Assembly: GCF_036226505.1 (NCBI RefSeq)
Contig: NZ_CP108484.1
Coordinates: forward strand, 7,845,501 to 7,909,500
Source of the DNA: Kitasatospora sp. NBC_01246
Lineage (GTDB): Bacteria > Actinomycetota > Actinomycetes > Streptomycetales > Streptomycetaceae
DNA length: 64,000 bases
Direction of reading: 5' to 3'
Shown here: piece by piece, positions 8,980 to 18,032 of the stretch
Position numbering within the stretch: position 1 is the first letter of the stretch
Layout of the letters: each line of letters starts with the position of its first letter
Made by a program: the position numbers and the translations under genes
Notes under the pieces: model-generated
Databases searched by the model: none
Seen by the model: only the letters and a program-made list of their open reading frames with translations
What the model was told of the DNA's origin: nothing

Positions 8980-10323
8980 ATGCCCCAGGAGCCCCCCACC
9001 ACGGCCCCCGGCCCGCCCGGCGTTCTGCGCGGCTGGCTGGACGCGTCGGCGGTCGTCCTCGCCGGGATCGCCGCGATGGCGGCGGTGGCCGCCCTCGGCC
9101 TCTGGGCCGCCGGCGCCGGCTCCCTGCCGGGCGGCGGCTTCCCGTACGTCCTGGCCGGTGCGCTGGCGCTCGCCGTCGGGGGCTCCGTGCAGCTCGACGG
9201 CGGGGCGGGCTTCTTCGCCCAGGTGGACGCCGGGATCACCGCGATGCCGCTGACCGTCGGACTGGTCGGCGCCCTGGTGATGGCGGAGGTGTTCCTGCGC
9301 CAGCTGCGATTCCGGGCGGTCGCAGGCGGCGCCGAACTGCTCGGCCGGGTGGCCCGGACGGCGGCCGTCTGGGTGGTGGCCCTGGTGCTGATCACCCTCG
9401 CCGCCCGGCACACCTTCGTCGTCCCGCTCGGCGACGACCTCGTCCAAGACCTCGGCGGCGCCCTCGGCCTGACCCCCGAGATCGGCTTCCACGCGGAGCC
9501 GCTGAGCACCATCGGCCTCGGGCTGCTCTGGCTGCTGGTGGTCCTGGCGGCCACCTTCGCGGTCTCCCGCCGGGCGCCGCTGCCGCGCGGCCTGGTGCCG
9601 TTCCAGCAGGCCGTCCGGCCGGCCGCGTTCGCGATGCTGCTGGTGCTGCTCACCTGTGTGGTGCTCGGCCTGGTGGCGGGGCTCGTCACCGCCGTCGTGC
9701 ACGGCGACGCCCGGGCGACGCTGGCCCTGCTCCTGCTGGCGCTGCCCAACCTGGTCTGGCTCGCCCTCGGGCTGGGGATGGGCGCCGAGTGGCACGGCCA
9801 CCTGGTCGGGGCGATCGGGCTGCCCGTCCCGGAGTCGCTGTCCGAGGTGCTGCGCGCACCCGAGGGCAAGTCGGCCACCATCAGTCTCAGCACCCTTGCG
9901 GAGCAGGACGGCCGGGTCTGGTGGCTGCTGCCGCTGACGGCCGTGCTGCTGCTGGCGGCCGGCTTCCTCACCGCCTACCGCTCCCCGCGCGGGGTCCGGC
10001 TCTGGCAGCACGCCGTCCGGCTGGGCGCGGCCGCGGCCGTGACGATGCTGCTGGTGGGCGTCTGGTCTCGGGTCTCCGCCGACTACGGCCTCTCGGTGCT
10101 CGGGGTCGGCGCCGGGGACGGCGGGCTGGGCGATCTGCTCGGCTCCGTGCTCGGCGACACCAACCCGGTCGCGGGCCTCGGCGGCGGCTCGCTCGTGCTC
10201 GACCCGAAGCTCTGGCTGCTGGTGCCGCTGGCGGCGGCCTGGGGCCTGGTCGCCGGCCTGCTCGGCGGTCTGCTGGCGGCCCACCGGAGCAGGCGCGGCG
10301 AGATCGCGGCGGACGGCGGCTGA
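8980..10323 (+). CDS. Streptophobe-family membrane protein
   Basis: A 447-residue polytopic membrane protein with roughly 10-12 hydrophobic helices, rich in Ala, Gly and Leu, and a Pro-rich N-terminus (MPQEPPTTAPGPPG). The architecture (GGGFPYVLAGALALAVGGSV near residue 50 and long alternating membrane and loop blocks) matches the streptophobe family found in Streptomycetaceae, for which no biochemical role is established. It ends 19 bp from the convergent stop of the kinase at 10343. ATG at 8980 gives a short N-terminal tail before the first helix. Confidence 0.75.
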   Translation: MPQEPPTTAPGPPGVLRGWLDASAVVLAGIAAMAAVAALGLWAAGAGSLPGGGFPYVLAGALALAVGGSVQLDGGAGFFAQVDAGITAMPLTVGLVGALVMAEVFLRQLRFRAVAGGAELLGRVARTAAVWVVALVLITLAARHTFVVPLGDDLVQDLGGALGLTPEIGFHAEPLSTIGLGLLWLLVVLAATFAVSRRAPLPRGLVPFQQAVRPAAFAMLLVLLTCVVLGLVAGLVTAVVHGDARATLALLLLALPNLVWLALGLGMGAEWHGHLVGAIGLPVPESLSEVLRAPEGKSATISLSTLAEQDGRVWWLLPLTAVLLLAAGFLTAYRSPRGVRLWQHAVRLGAAAAVTMLLVGVWSRVSADYGLSVLGVGAGDGGLGDLLGSVLGDTNPVAGLGGGSLVLDPKLWLLVPLAAAWGLVAGLLGGLLAAHRSRRGEIAADGG

Positions 10324-10342
10324 CGGCCGGGACCGCCAGGTG

Positions 10343-11425
10343 TCAGCGTCCCCGGGGGTGGACGACCGGCGTCGCCCAGTCCGGCGGCTCGGGCACCGGG
10401 GGCGAGACGTACGGCCCGCCCGCGCCGCCGCCGTACGCCGGGAGCACCTGGGTGGCCGGTCCGTCCGCCAGCCAGGGCGTGGCGGGGCCGGGCGCCTCGG
10501 CGGTGGCGGCGCGCAGCTCGGCGACGAACTGCAGGCAGCTGGCGTACCGCTGCTCGGGTGATTTGGCGAGTGCCCGGGCCACCACGGCGTCCACCTCGGC
10601 GGACAGGTCCGGGCGGTGGTCCCGCAGCGTCGGCGGCGGGTCGTTGAGGTGGGCCCAGAGCAGCGCGAGGTCGCTCTCCCGCCGGAACGGCGGCGTCCCG
10701 GCCAGCATCTCGAAGACCACACAGGCCAGGCTGTACTGGTCGCAGCGGCCGTCCAGCGGCCGTCCGGAGATCTGCTCGGGCGCCGCGTAGTCCAGGGTGC
10801 CGACGATCTGCCCGACGGTGGTGAGGCCGCTGAGCGAGAGCGACTTCTTGGTGAGGCCGAAGTCGGCCAGGTACAGGTGCTCCGGGTGTTCGCTGTCCGT
10901 GCCCGCGGCGACCAGCACGTTGCCCGGCTTGACGTCCCGGTGGACCAGGTCCTGGTCGTGCGCCGCGTCCAGCGCGGAGCCGATCTGCAGGGCCAGCCGG
11001 GCCGCCCGGCCGACCGTGAACGCGCCGCCCCGGTTCATCAGCCCGCGCAGGTCGCCGCCGTGCACGAAGCGCATCGCGATGAACAGGATCCCGTCCGTCT
11101 CGCCCGCCTCGAACACCGGGATGATGTGCGGGTGGTCGATCGCGGCGGCGGCCTCCGACTCGTGGATGAACCGCTGGCGGAACACCTCGTTGCGGGCCAG
11201 CTCCGGCGCCAGCAGCTTCACCGCGACCGTCCGGCCCAGCCGCAGGTCCTTGGCCCGGTACACGACGGCCATGCCGCCCCGGCCGATCTCGGCCTCCAGC
11301 CGGTAGCCGGCCACCCGCCGCCCGACCATGCCGGACGGCAGACCGGGGACCTCCTCGGTGTGCGAGCCGGTCGGCGGCGGCGGTTCGGTGGGCTCACCGC
11401 TGCCCGACTCCTCCGGGGGGATCAC
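10343..11425 (-). CDS. Soluble eukaryotic-type Ser/Thr protein kinase
   Basis: A 360-residue Hanks-type kinase. The Gly loop IGRGGMAVVY (about 47-56), VAVKLL lysine, catalytic loop HRDVKPGNVL, DFGLTKK and the AAPEQISG motif are all present, so it should be active. The kinase domain spans about residues 40-305 and is followed by a Pro/Gly-rich tail without any transmembrane helix or PASTA repeats, unlike PknB. It is translationally coupled (4-nt ATGA overlap) to the small protein upstream, and the FHA-ABC transporter precedes that. FHA domains bind phosphothreonine, so the transporter is a likely substrate, by analogy with Rv1747 and PknF in mycobacteria (inference). Confidence 0.93.
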   Translation of the reverse strand: MIPPEESGSGEPTEPPPPTGSHTEEVPGLPSGMVGRRVAGYRLEAEIGRGGMAVVYRAKDLRLGRTVAVKLLAPELARNEVFRQRFIHESEAAAAIDHPHIIPVFEAGETDGILFIAMRFVHGGDLRGLMNRGGAFTVGRAARLALQIGSALDAAHDQDLVHRDVKPGNVLVAAGTDSEHPEHLYLADFGLTKKSLSLSGLTTVGQIVGTLDYAAPEQISGRPLDGRCDQYSLACVVFEMLAGTPPFRRESDLALLWAHLNDPPPTLRDHRPDLSAEVDAVVARALAKSPEQRYASCLQFVAELRAATAEAPGPATPWLADGPATQVLPAYGGGAGGPYVSPPVPEPPDWATPVVHPRGR

Positions 11426-12042
11426 GGCTCACCCGTCCGGGTCGGCTCGTACCCGGTGGGGGCTCGGCCGGGCGCGGGCGCGGGCGAGGGCGAGGGCGCC
11501 GGGCCGGGCGCGGGCGGCGGCGAGGCGGCCGGGCGCGGGGTCGCGGCCGGGGAGGCGTTCGGCCGCCCGGGCGCCGCGTAGGTCTGCAATTGGAGGCCGT
11601 CGCAGTAGCACCAGCGGTCGTGCACCGGGTCGAACAGCCAGAGCGCCTCGCCGTCGACGACCAGCCCGATCCGCAGGCCGCGGGCCCGGTCCCGGAAGGT
11701 CTCCAGATCGGCACTGCCGGCCGCGAGGTCCTCCAGCAGCGCCCGGTAGCGGGCCAGCGCGCCCTCGGCCTCGGCCAGCGCCGGGCGGGGGTCGGCCGTC
11801 CGGGCCGGCGGGCCGGTGGCGTCCGGCGGCGCCGTCGGGAGGTTGATCAGCAGTCGGCCGTCCACCCAGGTGGCCCAGCCGTTGGAGCAGAGCACGTGCC
11901 CCCAGTCACCCTGCCGGGCGATCAGCTGGACCGGCAGCAGCGGGTCCAGCCGGGCGGCCGGCTGCGCCGGGTCGGGGGCCGTCCAGGTGGCCATCCCGTC
12001 CGGCGGGGCGACATGGGTCGGGCGGAACGCGAATTCGTCCAT
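11422..12042 (-). CDS. Unrecognised kinase-linked protein
   Basis: A 206-residue protein I do not recognise as a named family. The N-terminal half (about 1-75: PVQLIARQGDWGHVLCSNGWATWVDG) looks like a small SH3-like beta domain. A short helical stretch (about 88-115) follows, then a second beta segment with DGEALWLFDPVHDRWCYCDG and a Pro/Ala-rich tail of about 50 residues. No signal peptide or transmembrane helix is visible. It lies between the FHA-ABC transporter and the kinase, overlapping the kinase start by 4 nt. Constant coupling would suggest an accessory or sensor role for the kinase; this is inference. Confidence 0.72.
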   Translation of the reverse strand: MDEFAFRPTHVAPPDGMATWTAPDPAQPAARLDPLLPVQLIARQGDWGHVLCSNGWATWVDGRLLINLPTAPPDATGPPARTADPRPALAEAEGALARYRALLEDLAAGSADLETFRDRARGLRIGLVVDGEALWLFDPVHDRWCYCDGLQLQTYAAPGRPNASPAATPRPAASPPPAPGPAPSPSPAPAPGRAPTGYEPTRTGEP

Positions 12043-12151
12043 GGGCTCCGTCCATCGGAGGCGTTCACTTCTGCGTGATCACTTCCAGCTGATCACCTGC
12101 GTCCTGCACACCTGCGTCCTCCACATCCGCGTCCCGGTCGCGCGCATCCGA

Positions 12152-14518
12152 TCACTTCCGCATGATCGAGGGCTCCTGCCGGCGCAGCAGTGCCAGCACG
12201 GCGCCGCCCAGCACCACCGAGAGGCCCACCAGGATGCCCAGGCACCGCAGCCAGCGGGTGCGGTCGGGGCGGAACAGCGGGTCCGCGGTGATCGCGGTCG
12301 GGAAGACCGTGTGCAGATCGACGGTCTGGGCCATGGCGGCCAGACCCCAGCGCGACGGCACCAGCCAGGCGAACTGCTCCAGGCCGGGCACTCCGTGCAG
12401 CTTCAGCATGGCGCCGCTGAAGACGATCTGCACCACCGAGAGGAGCACCAGCATCGGCATGGTGGCCTCCTCCTTGCGGACCAGCGCGGAGACCAGCAGG
12501 CCGAGCATCATGGCCGAGAAGGAGAGCATCGCGACGGCCAGGATCAGCTCGGCGAGCGGCGGCAGCACGACGCCGCTGTGCACCGTCACCCCGTTGGGCA
12601 GCGTCGGGCTGAGGTCCACCCCGGCCAGGCCCACCGTGGTCAGCACGGCCGCCTGGGCCACCGTCACGGTGCCGAGCACCACCACCTTGGAGACCAGGTA
12701 CGCCGATCTGGAGAGCCCGACCACCCGTTCCCGCTGGTAGATCGGCCGTTCCTTGACGATCTCGCGCACCGCGTTGGCGGAGCCGGTGAGCAGCCCGCCG
12801 ATGCACAGGGTGAGCACCACGTTGATGGCGTTGTCGGGGGAGATCCGGGCGCCGGCCATCGCCCGGCACATCACGCCGATGATGAACGGCAGGGCGATCA
12901 TCACGGTGAGGAAGAGCCGGTCGGCGGCCAGCACCGCGGTGTAGCGGCGGACCAGGGTGCCCAGCTGGGAGAACCAGCCCTGCGGCTTCTCCCGTCCGAT
13001 CGGGCTGCCGCCGACCGCGGCCGGGCGCCCGGCGGGGACGCCCGGCACCGCGCCGGCGGCGACGTACCGCTGGTACTGCGGGGACGCCAGGAACCTGCGC
13101 TGCCAGGCGGCGTGGTCCTCGCTCTCGAAGGCCTCGAAGGCCTCGGGCCACTCGGAGTAGCCGAAGAACTCCAGGGCCTCGCCGGGCGGCCCGTAGTAGG
13201 CGGTCCGCCCGCCCGGGGCCAGCACCAGCAGCCGGTCGCAGACGGACAGGCTCAGGACGCTGTGGGTGACCACCACGACGGTGCGGCCGTCGTCGGCGAG
13301 GCCGCGCAGCATCGTCATCACCGAGCGTTCCATGCCCGGGTCCAGCCCGGAGGTCGGCTCGTCGAGGAAGAGCAGGGAGGGCTTGGTCAGCAGCTCCAGG
13401 GCGACGCTGACGCGCTTGCGCTGGCCGCCGGAGAGGCTGGAGATCACCAGGTCGGCCCGGCTGTCCAGGCCGAGTTCGTGGATCACCTCGTCGACCCGGG
13501 CCTCGCGCTCCGCCTTGGTGGTGTCCCCGGGGAAACGCAGTTCGGCCGCGTAGGAGAGCGCGCGGCGGACGGTGAGCTGGGTGTGCAGGATGTCGTCCTG
13601 CGGCACCAGGCCGATCCGGCGGCGCAGTTCCGCGTAGTCGCGGTACAGGTCGCGGCCGTCGTAGAGGACGGTGCCCTCGTCGGCCGGGCGCAGCCCGGTG
13701 AGGGCGTTGAGCAGGGTGGACTTGCCGGCGCCGCTGGGCCCGGCCACCGCGAGCAGGGCCTTCTCGGCGAGCGGGAAGCCGACGCCGTCCAGCAGCACCC
13801 GGCGGTCGGGGCCGACCCGGACCACTAGGCCCTGGACGTCCAGCGAGATCTCGCCGGTGTCGGTGTACTCGACCAGCTCGTCGCCGGACAGGCAGAGCGC
13901 GAAGTGGCCGATGCCGACGATGTCGGCCGGTCCGACCGGGGCCCGGACCACCGGGCGGCCGTTGAGGTAGGTGCCGTTGTGGCTGGCGAGGTCGACGATC
14001 TCGTGCCCGCCGTCGGGGAGGGTGCGCAGCTCGGCGTGGTGGCGCGAGACCACCAGGTCGTCCAGGACGAGGTCGTTGTCGTCGGCCCGGCCGATCCGCA
14101 CCGTCCGGCCAGGGAGCCGGATGATCGCGCTGGGCTGCCGGAAGACGCCGGAGGCCTGCGGGGCGATCAGCGACGGCCGCTCGCGGCCGGCCGGCGCGGG
14201 CAGCCCGGCGAAGGTCGCGGAGGGGCCGTCGGCGGGGTTGCCGAACCGTAGCCGGGTGCCGGGGCCGACGTCCTGGTGGTCGATCCGGCGGCCGTCGGTG
14301 AAGGTGCCGTTGGTGCTGCCGACGTCGTCCAGCAGCCAGTGGCCGTCACTGGTGTGCAGGACGGCGTGGTGCCAGGAGACCCGCGGGTCGTCGATGACGA
14401 TCTCGCTGGTCGGGTCGCGGCCGACGTGGTACGACCGGCCGGGATCGATCAGCTGCGAGTCCCGGTCGGTGACGAGGACCAGAGGCGGCGCGACGGGCGC
14501 GCCTGCGCGCTCTCCCAT
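12152..14518 (-). CDS. FHA-FHA-ABC transporter fusion (Rv1747-like)
   Basis: A 788-residue fusion. FHA domain 1 (about 22-95) has the GRDPTSEIVIDDPRVSWHHA core; FHA domain 2 (about 130-205) has IGRADDNDLVLDDLVVSRHHAE and SHNGTYLNG. The ABC ATPase (about 215-450) has Walker A GPSGAGKS, signature SGGQRKR and Walker B LLFLDEPTSG. The C-terminal ABC2-type membrane domain (about 520-780) has about six helices and ends in a charged tail. This is the layout of mycobacterial Rv1747, an exporter controlled by threonine phosphorylation and FHA binding. The Ser/Thr kinase gene lies downstream on the same strand. The ATG at 14518 is divergent from the acyltransferase at 14745. Confidence 0.92.
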   Translation of the reverse strand: MGERAGAPVAPPLVLVTDRDSQLIDPGRSYHVGRDPTSEIVIDDPRVSWHHAVLHTSDGHWLLDDVGSTNGTFTDGRRIDHQDVGPGTRLRFGNPADGPSATFAGLPAPAGRERPSLIAPQASGVFRQPSAIIRLPGRTVRIGRADDNDLVLDDLVVSRHHAELRTLPDGGHEIVDLASHNGTYLNGRPVVRAPVGPADIVGIGHFALCLSGDELVEYTDTGEISLDVQGLVVRVGPDRRVLLDGVGFPLAEKALLAVAGPSGAGKSTLLNALTGLRPADEGTVLYDGRDLYRDYAELRRRIGLVPQDDILHTQLTVRRALSYAAELRFPGDTTKAEREARVDEVIHELGLDSRADLVISSLSGGQRKRVSVALELLTKPSLLFLDEPTSGLDPGMERSVMTMLRGLADDGRTVVVVTHSVLSLSVCDRLLVLAPGGRTAYYGPPGEALEFFGYSEWPEAFEAFESEDHAAWQRRFLASPQYQRYVAAGAVPGVPAGRPAAVGGSPIGREKPQGWFSQLGTLVRRYTAVLAADRLFLTVMIALPFIIGVMCRAMAGARISPDNAINVVLTLCIGGLLTGSANAVREIVKERPIYQRERVVGLSRSAYLVSKVVVLGTVTVAQAAVLTTVGLAGVDLSPTLPNGVTVHSGVVLPPLAELILAVAMLSFSAMMLGLLVSALVRKEEATMPMLVLLSVVQIVFSGAMLKLHGVPGLEQFAWLVPSRWGLAAMAQTVDLHTVFPTAITADPLFRPDRTRWLRCLGILVGLSVVLGGAVLALLRRQEPSIMRK

Positions 14519-14656
14519 GGTTCGGATTCTAGTCCGGCCGGGGCGGCCCGGCGTTCCCGGCGGGGCTCCGGGGGCGCTACCGCCCTTGACCAGCCCGAGT
14601 CAATTGGACTGGACCACTGGATCGGAAGCGGACCGCTGCCCTATCGTTTGCCCCAT

Positions 14657-14709
14657 CGTCCGGAGCGTCTGCCACGCCGTCCGGAGCGTCTGCCCGCCGC
14701 CCGGAGCGC
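14657..14709 (+). repeat. Direct repeats upstream of the acyltransferase
   Basis: Two identical 17-bp copies (14657-14673 and 14678-14694) begin exactly 21 bp apart, about two helical turns. A degenerate third copy of about 12 bp begins near 14698. They lie 36-88 bp before the ATG at 14745, where iterated activator sites such as those of SARP regulators are often found, though the spacing is not a standard SARP pattern. Confidence 0.5.
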
Positions 14710-14744
14710 TCCGGGCGGCCCCCCGCGAGCCCCTGGATGGACCG

Positions 14745-16094
14745 ATGAGTCTCTGGCCGCAGTTGCGCGATTCCCGGCTGGTCCGGGCCGGCCGGGCCCC
14801 GGGGACCCGCCTGCGCTGCGGGCTGATGGACACCATGCTGGCCGACCTCTCGGTCTCGGTGGTCCTCTTCTTCGAACAGACCCTGGACGAGGACCGGCTC
14901 GCCGCCGGCCTCGCCCGGGCACTGGCGCAGGTCCCGGTGTTCGCCGGGCGGCTGCGCACCGACGGCGACGAACTGACCGCCGTCTGCGACGACTCCGGTG
15001 TACCGATGGACAGTTACGACGTCGACGGCACGCTGGCGGAGGCGATGGGCCGGGTCACCTCGGCCGGCGCCGCGCTGGCCGACCCGGTGGACGCCCCGGC
15101 CGCCCGGGCCGGCGGCGTCCCGCTGCTCACCGTCCGGATCACCCGGCCCTCGGCCGGCGGCACGGTGCTGGGCTGCTCCTGGCACCACGCGATCGGTGAC
15201 CTGCAGAGCTTCATGCTGCTGATGCGGGCCTGGTCCGCCGCGGTCGAGGGTGAGGAGCTGCCCGAGGCCGAACTGGTCGAGGACCAGGACGCGTTGCTCG
15301 GCAAGGTGCTGCCCGCCGAGGACTGCGGGCGGCCCGGGTTCCGACTGCCCGACCCGGCCGAGGCCGCCGTGCTGGCCGCTGCGGTGGCGGCCGGGCCGCG
15401 CGCCAACCGGACCGTCCAGCTGTACTTCGGCGAGGCCGAACTCGCCCGGATGCGCGAGGAGTTCAGCGCGACAGCAGGGCGAAGACTCTCCTCCGGCGAC
15501 GTGCTCTGCGCCCATGTCGTCAGTACGGTGCGGGAGTTGGACGAGGACGGCGAGACCCGCTGGCTCACCGTCCCGGTCAACGCACGCCGCCCGCTCGGTC
15601 TGCCGCCGACCCTGGTCGGCAACCTGCTGGGGGACGTCCACCTGCCCCACGCGGCGCAGGACGGCCCGGCGGCCCTCGCGGCCGCCCTGCGCGAGGCGCT
15701 GGAGGGCTTCGCCGACGGGCACCTCAACCTCCGCTCCAATCTGGCCTTCCTGGAGGCGATCGGGCGGTCCCGGCTGCGCGACTGTGTGCCGCTCGGCTTC
15801 GACCCGGAGCACCGCCGGTTCAGCTTCTCCAACTGGAGCCGGTTCGGTGCCTACCGGATCGCCTTCCAGGGCCACCGGCCGGTGTTCTTCAGCCCGGCCG
15901 CCAACTACCCGCTGCCGTGGGTCTCCTGGACGGTGGAGGGGTTCCACGGGGCCGGAGCGCTCACCACGGCGGTGCTCCCGGCCCGGTTGGCCGCCCGGCT
16001 GCGCAGCGCCGAGGGGCGGGCGGCACTGCACCGCCACCGCGACCCGGCCGACGTGCTGCCCGAGCTGGCCACCACCCTCGCGAAGGTGCTCTGA
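14745..16094 (+). CDS. BAHD/PF02458-like acyltransferase
   Basis: A 449-residue protein of the HxxxD acyltransferase superfamily. The catalytic motif HHAIGD sits in the middle, at about residue 148, as in BAHD enzymes and NRPS condensation domains. A second conserved region (FSNWSRFGAY, about 368) corresponds to the DFGWG structural motif of BAHD enzymes but is altered. These enzymes move an acyl group from CoA or a carrier to an alcohol or amine. ATG 14745 is preferred: an upstream ATG at 14737 is out of frame. The gene stands at the right edge of the kinase/FHA block and convergent to the main leftward operon, so it may be a late acylation enzyme of the cluster. Confidence 0.75.
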   Translation: MSLWPQLRDSRLVRAGRAPGTRLRCGLMDTMLADLSVSVVLFFEQTLDEDRLAAGLARALAQVPVFAGRLRTDGDELTAVCDDSGVPMDSYDVDGTLAEAMGRVTSAGAALADPVDAPAARAGGVPLLTVRITRPSAGGTVLGCSWHHAIGDLQSFMLLMRAWSAAVEGEELPEAELVEDQDALLGKVLPAEDCGRPGFRLPDPAEAAVLAAAVAAGPRANRTVQLYFGEAELARMREEFSATAGRRLSSGDVLCAHVVSTVRELDEDGETRWLTVPVNARRPLGLPPTLVGNLLGDVHLPHAAQDGPAALAAALREALEGFADGHLNLRSNLAFLEAIGRSRLRDCVPLGFDPEHRRFSFSNWSRFGAYRIAFQGHRPVFFSPAANYPLPWVSWTVEGFHGAGALTTAVLPARLAARLRSAEGRAALHRHRDPADVLPELATTLAKVL

Positions 16095-16123
16095 CCCGGT
16101 CGGGCCGCCGCATAACGGCGACG

Positions 16124-16163
16124 CCGACGAGGGGGTGGGCCGTCGGGCCCACCCCCTCGTCGG
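16124..16163. terminator. Bidirectional terminator hairpin
   Basis: A perfect 18-bp stem (16124-16141 and 16146-16163) with a GTCG loop lies between convergent genes ending at 16094 and 16204. It would end the main leftward biosynthetic operon and the acyltransferase transcript. Confidence 0.85.
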
Positions 16164-16203
16164 AGGTCCGGGAGGGCACCAGGGCGGTGCCGTCCGGTGC
16201 CGG

Positions 16204-16995
16204 TCAGGCCGGGAAGGCCTCCTCGATCGCCGTCCAGAGCCGCACCCGGGCGCTGAGCGCGAGCCGGACGGTCTCCGCGCAGGCCGCCCACTTGGCGTCG
16301 TCGTCGCCGCAGAGGTCGATCAGCATCTGCATCGCCATCGGGGTGTGCTGCTCGCCGTCCACCTCGATGTGCCGGGCCAGGTAGTCCTTGAACACGGTGA
16401 GCGCGCCGTCCGGGTCGTCGATGCTGATGACCTGGGCGAACATGTCGGGGATGAGGTCCTCGCGGCCGAAGGCGAACGCGGCCGCGCGGCAGTGCACCGG
16501 CGCGTTCTCGATGATCTCCCAGGTGGTCGCGGTGAAGTCCACGGCGGCCTGCGGCACCCCGGCGGTCTTCAGCGCCTCGGGCACCGGGGTGCCCGCGCGC
16601 AGCAGCTCCAGGAAGGCCTCGACCGGTGCCGGGTCGGCGCCGGCCTGCCGCATGCCCTCGACGTACAGCTCGAAGTGGCTGGTGAAGCCCTCGCCGAGCT
16701 CGTCGCTCTCCTCCACCAGCACGATGTCGTTGATCAGCCGGCGGCTGGCGGTCGGGCCGTTCGGGACCCACGGCACGTCGACGCAGGTCAGCTCGCGCTG
16801 CAGGCTCTTCAGCAGCGACATGAAGTCCCACACGGCGAAGACGTGCCGGTCCAGGAAGGTGCGCACGTGCCCGATGCTGGTCAGTCCGCCGTAGACGGTG
16901 TGGCCGACGACCTCGCGGCGCAGCGGGTCGATGGCCTCCTGGAGACCGGTCAGGCCGGGGTGCGAACGGTCCCAGTGGTAACGGCTGGTGGACAT
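16204..16995 (-). CDS. DUF3050 protein, heme-oxygenase-like fold
   Basis: A 263-residue protein with the DUF3050 pattern: HVFAVWDFMSLLKSLQRELT (about 45-65), PWVPNG, RLINDIVLVEESDE, then FAFGREDLIPDMF and HIEVDGEQHTPMAM. The regularly spaced His and Glu residues in long helices are like those of heme-oxygenase-like di-metal oxygenases, although I know of no assigned reaction for DUF3050. ATG at 16995 was chosen because AAGGAG lies 7 nt upstream; an ATG 12 codons earlier has no ribosome site. It is the last gene of the leftward series, 74 bp after the E1 beta gene, and may be an oxygenation step of the pathway. Confidence 0.82.
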   Translation of the reverse strand: MSTSRYHWDRSHPGLTGLQEAIDPLRREVVGHTVYGGLTSIGHVRTFLDRHVFAVWDFMSLLKSLQRELTCVDVPWVPNGPTASRRLINDIVLVEESDELGEGFTSHFELYVEGMRQAGADPAPVEAFLELLRAGTPVPEALKTAGVPQAAVDFTATTWEIIENAPVHCRAAAFAFGREDLIPDMFAQVISIDDPDGALTVFKDYLARHIEVDGEQHTPMAMQMLIDLCGDDDAKWAACAETVRLALSARVRLWTAIEEAFPA

Positions 16996-17069
16996 GTGGA
17001 GCTCCTTCACGGGGGAACGGGATTCTGCCACGAGGGGTGCGCGCCGAACAGGGGGCGCGCACCCTCGGG

Positions 17070-18032
17070 TTACTTCATGACGGTGCGCAGCGCGTGCCGC
17101 AGCTGCTCCCGGCCGGGCTGGAGGGCGCGGTCGAGGGCGGGGGCGAACGGCAGGACGGCGCCGTCGGGGCGGGTGACGCGGCGGGGCGGGGCGATCAGCC
17201 GCATCTCCTCGGCGGCGGTGGCCAGCACCTCGGCGCCGATGCCGCAGCTGCGGTTGGAGTCGTCGACGACCACCAGCCGGCCGGTGCGCTCCAACGAGGC
17301 GGCCAGCGCCGTCCAGTCGAAGGGGTGCAGCGTACGGGGGTCGAGCACCTCGACCGAGATCTCGTCGGCGAGCTCCTCCGCGACCGCCAGCGCGTCGTGC
17401 ACCAGGTGGCCGACGGCGACCAGGGTGACGTCGGTGCCGGTGCGGTGGACGCGCGCCGAGCCGAGCGGGATCGGCTCCAGCGCCCAGGTGACGGTCTCGC
17501 GCACGGCCAGCGCGGCGGCCGGCGCGAACACCACCACCGGGTCCGGGTCGCGCACGGCCGAGCGGAGCAGGCCGTACGCGTCGGTCGGCGTGGCGGGCAC
17601 CACCGTCTTCACCCCGGCGTGCGCGAACAGGCTGTAGGGGTGGTCGGAGTGCTGGCCCGCCCAGCCGTCCCGGGAGCCGGATCCGGGGACCACACAGGTC
17701 AGCGGGACACTGGCCTGGCCGCCGGTCATCAGGGAGAACTTGTGCGCCTGGTTGACGAGTTGCTCGAAGACGAGGAACAGCAGCGAGGGGATCTGGAACT
17801 CGATCACCGGCCGCCGGCCGCTCAGCGCCGCGCCGATCGCCATCGCCGTGAAGGCCTGTTCGGAGAGCGGGGTGTCGACGATCCGCCCGGGCCCGAAGCG
17901 GTCGAGCAGCCCGAGGGTCGGACCGGCCAGGCCGGCGCCGATGTCCTCGCCGAACACGCAGACCGCGGGGTCCTCGGCCAACTCGTCGGCCAGTGCCCGG
18001 TTCAGCGCCTTGGTGTAGGAGAGTCTGGTCAT
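17070..18032 (-). CDS. TPP-dependent dehydrogenase E1, beta subunit
   Basis: A 320-residue protein matching E1 beta of pyruvate and branched-chain 2-oxoacid dehydrogenases: an N-terminal YTKALNRALADEL, GEDIGAGLAG, DTPLSEQAFTAMAIGAAL, then the transketolase C-terminal domain with LDPRTLHPFDW and GRLVVVDDSNRSCGIGAEV. It binds the diphosphate-thiamine site together with the alpha subunit. Start and alpha stop overlap in ATGA (18029-18032), so the two subunits should be made in equal amounts. No E2 or E3 gene is present nearby, as in pristinamycin PglB/PglC or acetoin-type systems. Placed beside hydroxymandelate synthase, it may act on an arylglyoxylate rather than pyruvate (inference). Confidence 0.9.
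   Translation of the reverse strand: MTRLSYTKALNRALADELAEDPAVCVFGEDIGAGLAGPTLGLLDRFGPGRIVDTPLSEQAFTAMAIGAALSGRRPVIEFQIPSLLFLVFEQLVNQAHKFSLMTGGQASVPLTCVVPGSGSRDGWAGQHSDHPYSLFAHAGVKTVVPATPTDAYGLLRSAVRDPDPVVVFAPAAALAVRETVTWALEPIPLGSARVHRTGTDVTLVAVGHLVHDALAVAEELADEISVEVLDPRTLHPFDWTALAASLERTGRLVVVDDSNRSCGIGAEVLATAAEEMRLIAPPRRVTRPDGAVLPFAPALDRALQPGREQLRHALRTVMK

Noticed and set aside
7296..10790. Very long rightward open frame (about 1160 codons)
   Set aside because: It is antisense or out of frame to DUF6777, streptophobe and kinase genes and encodes Arg/Gly/Ala-rich low-complexity sequence, a usual artefact of GC-rich DNA.
12043..12151. Repeats of ACCTGCGTCCT and TGATCAC upstream of the 12042 gene
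   Set aside because: Short and irregular; no support for a defined operator.
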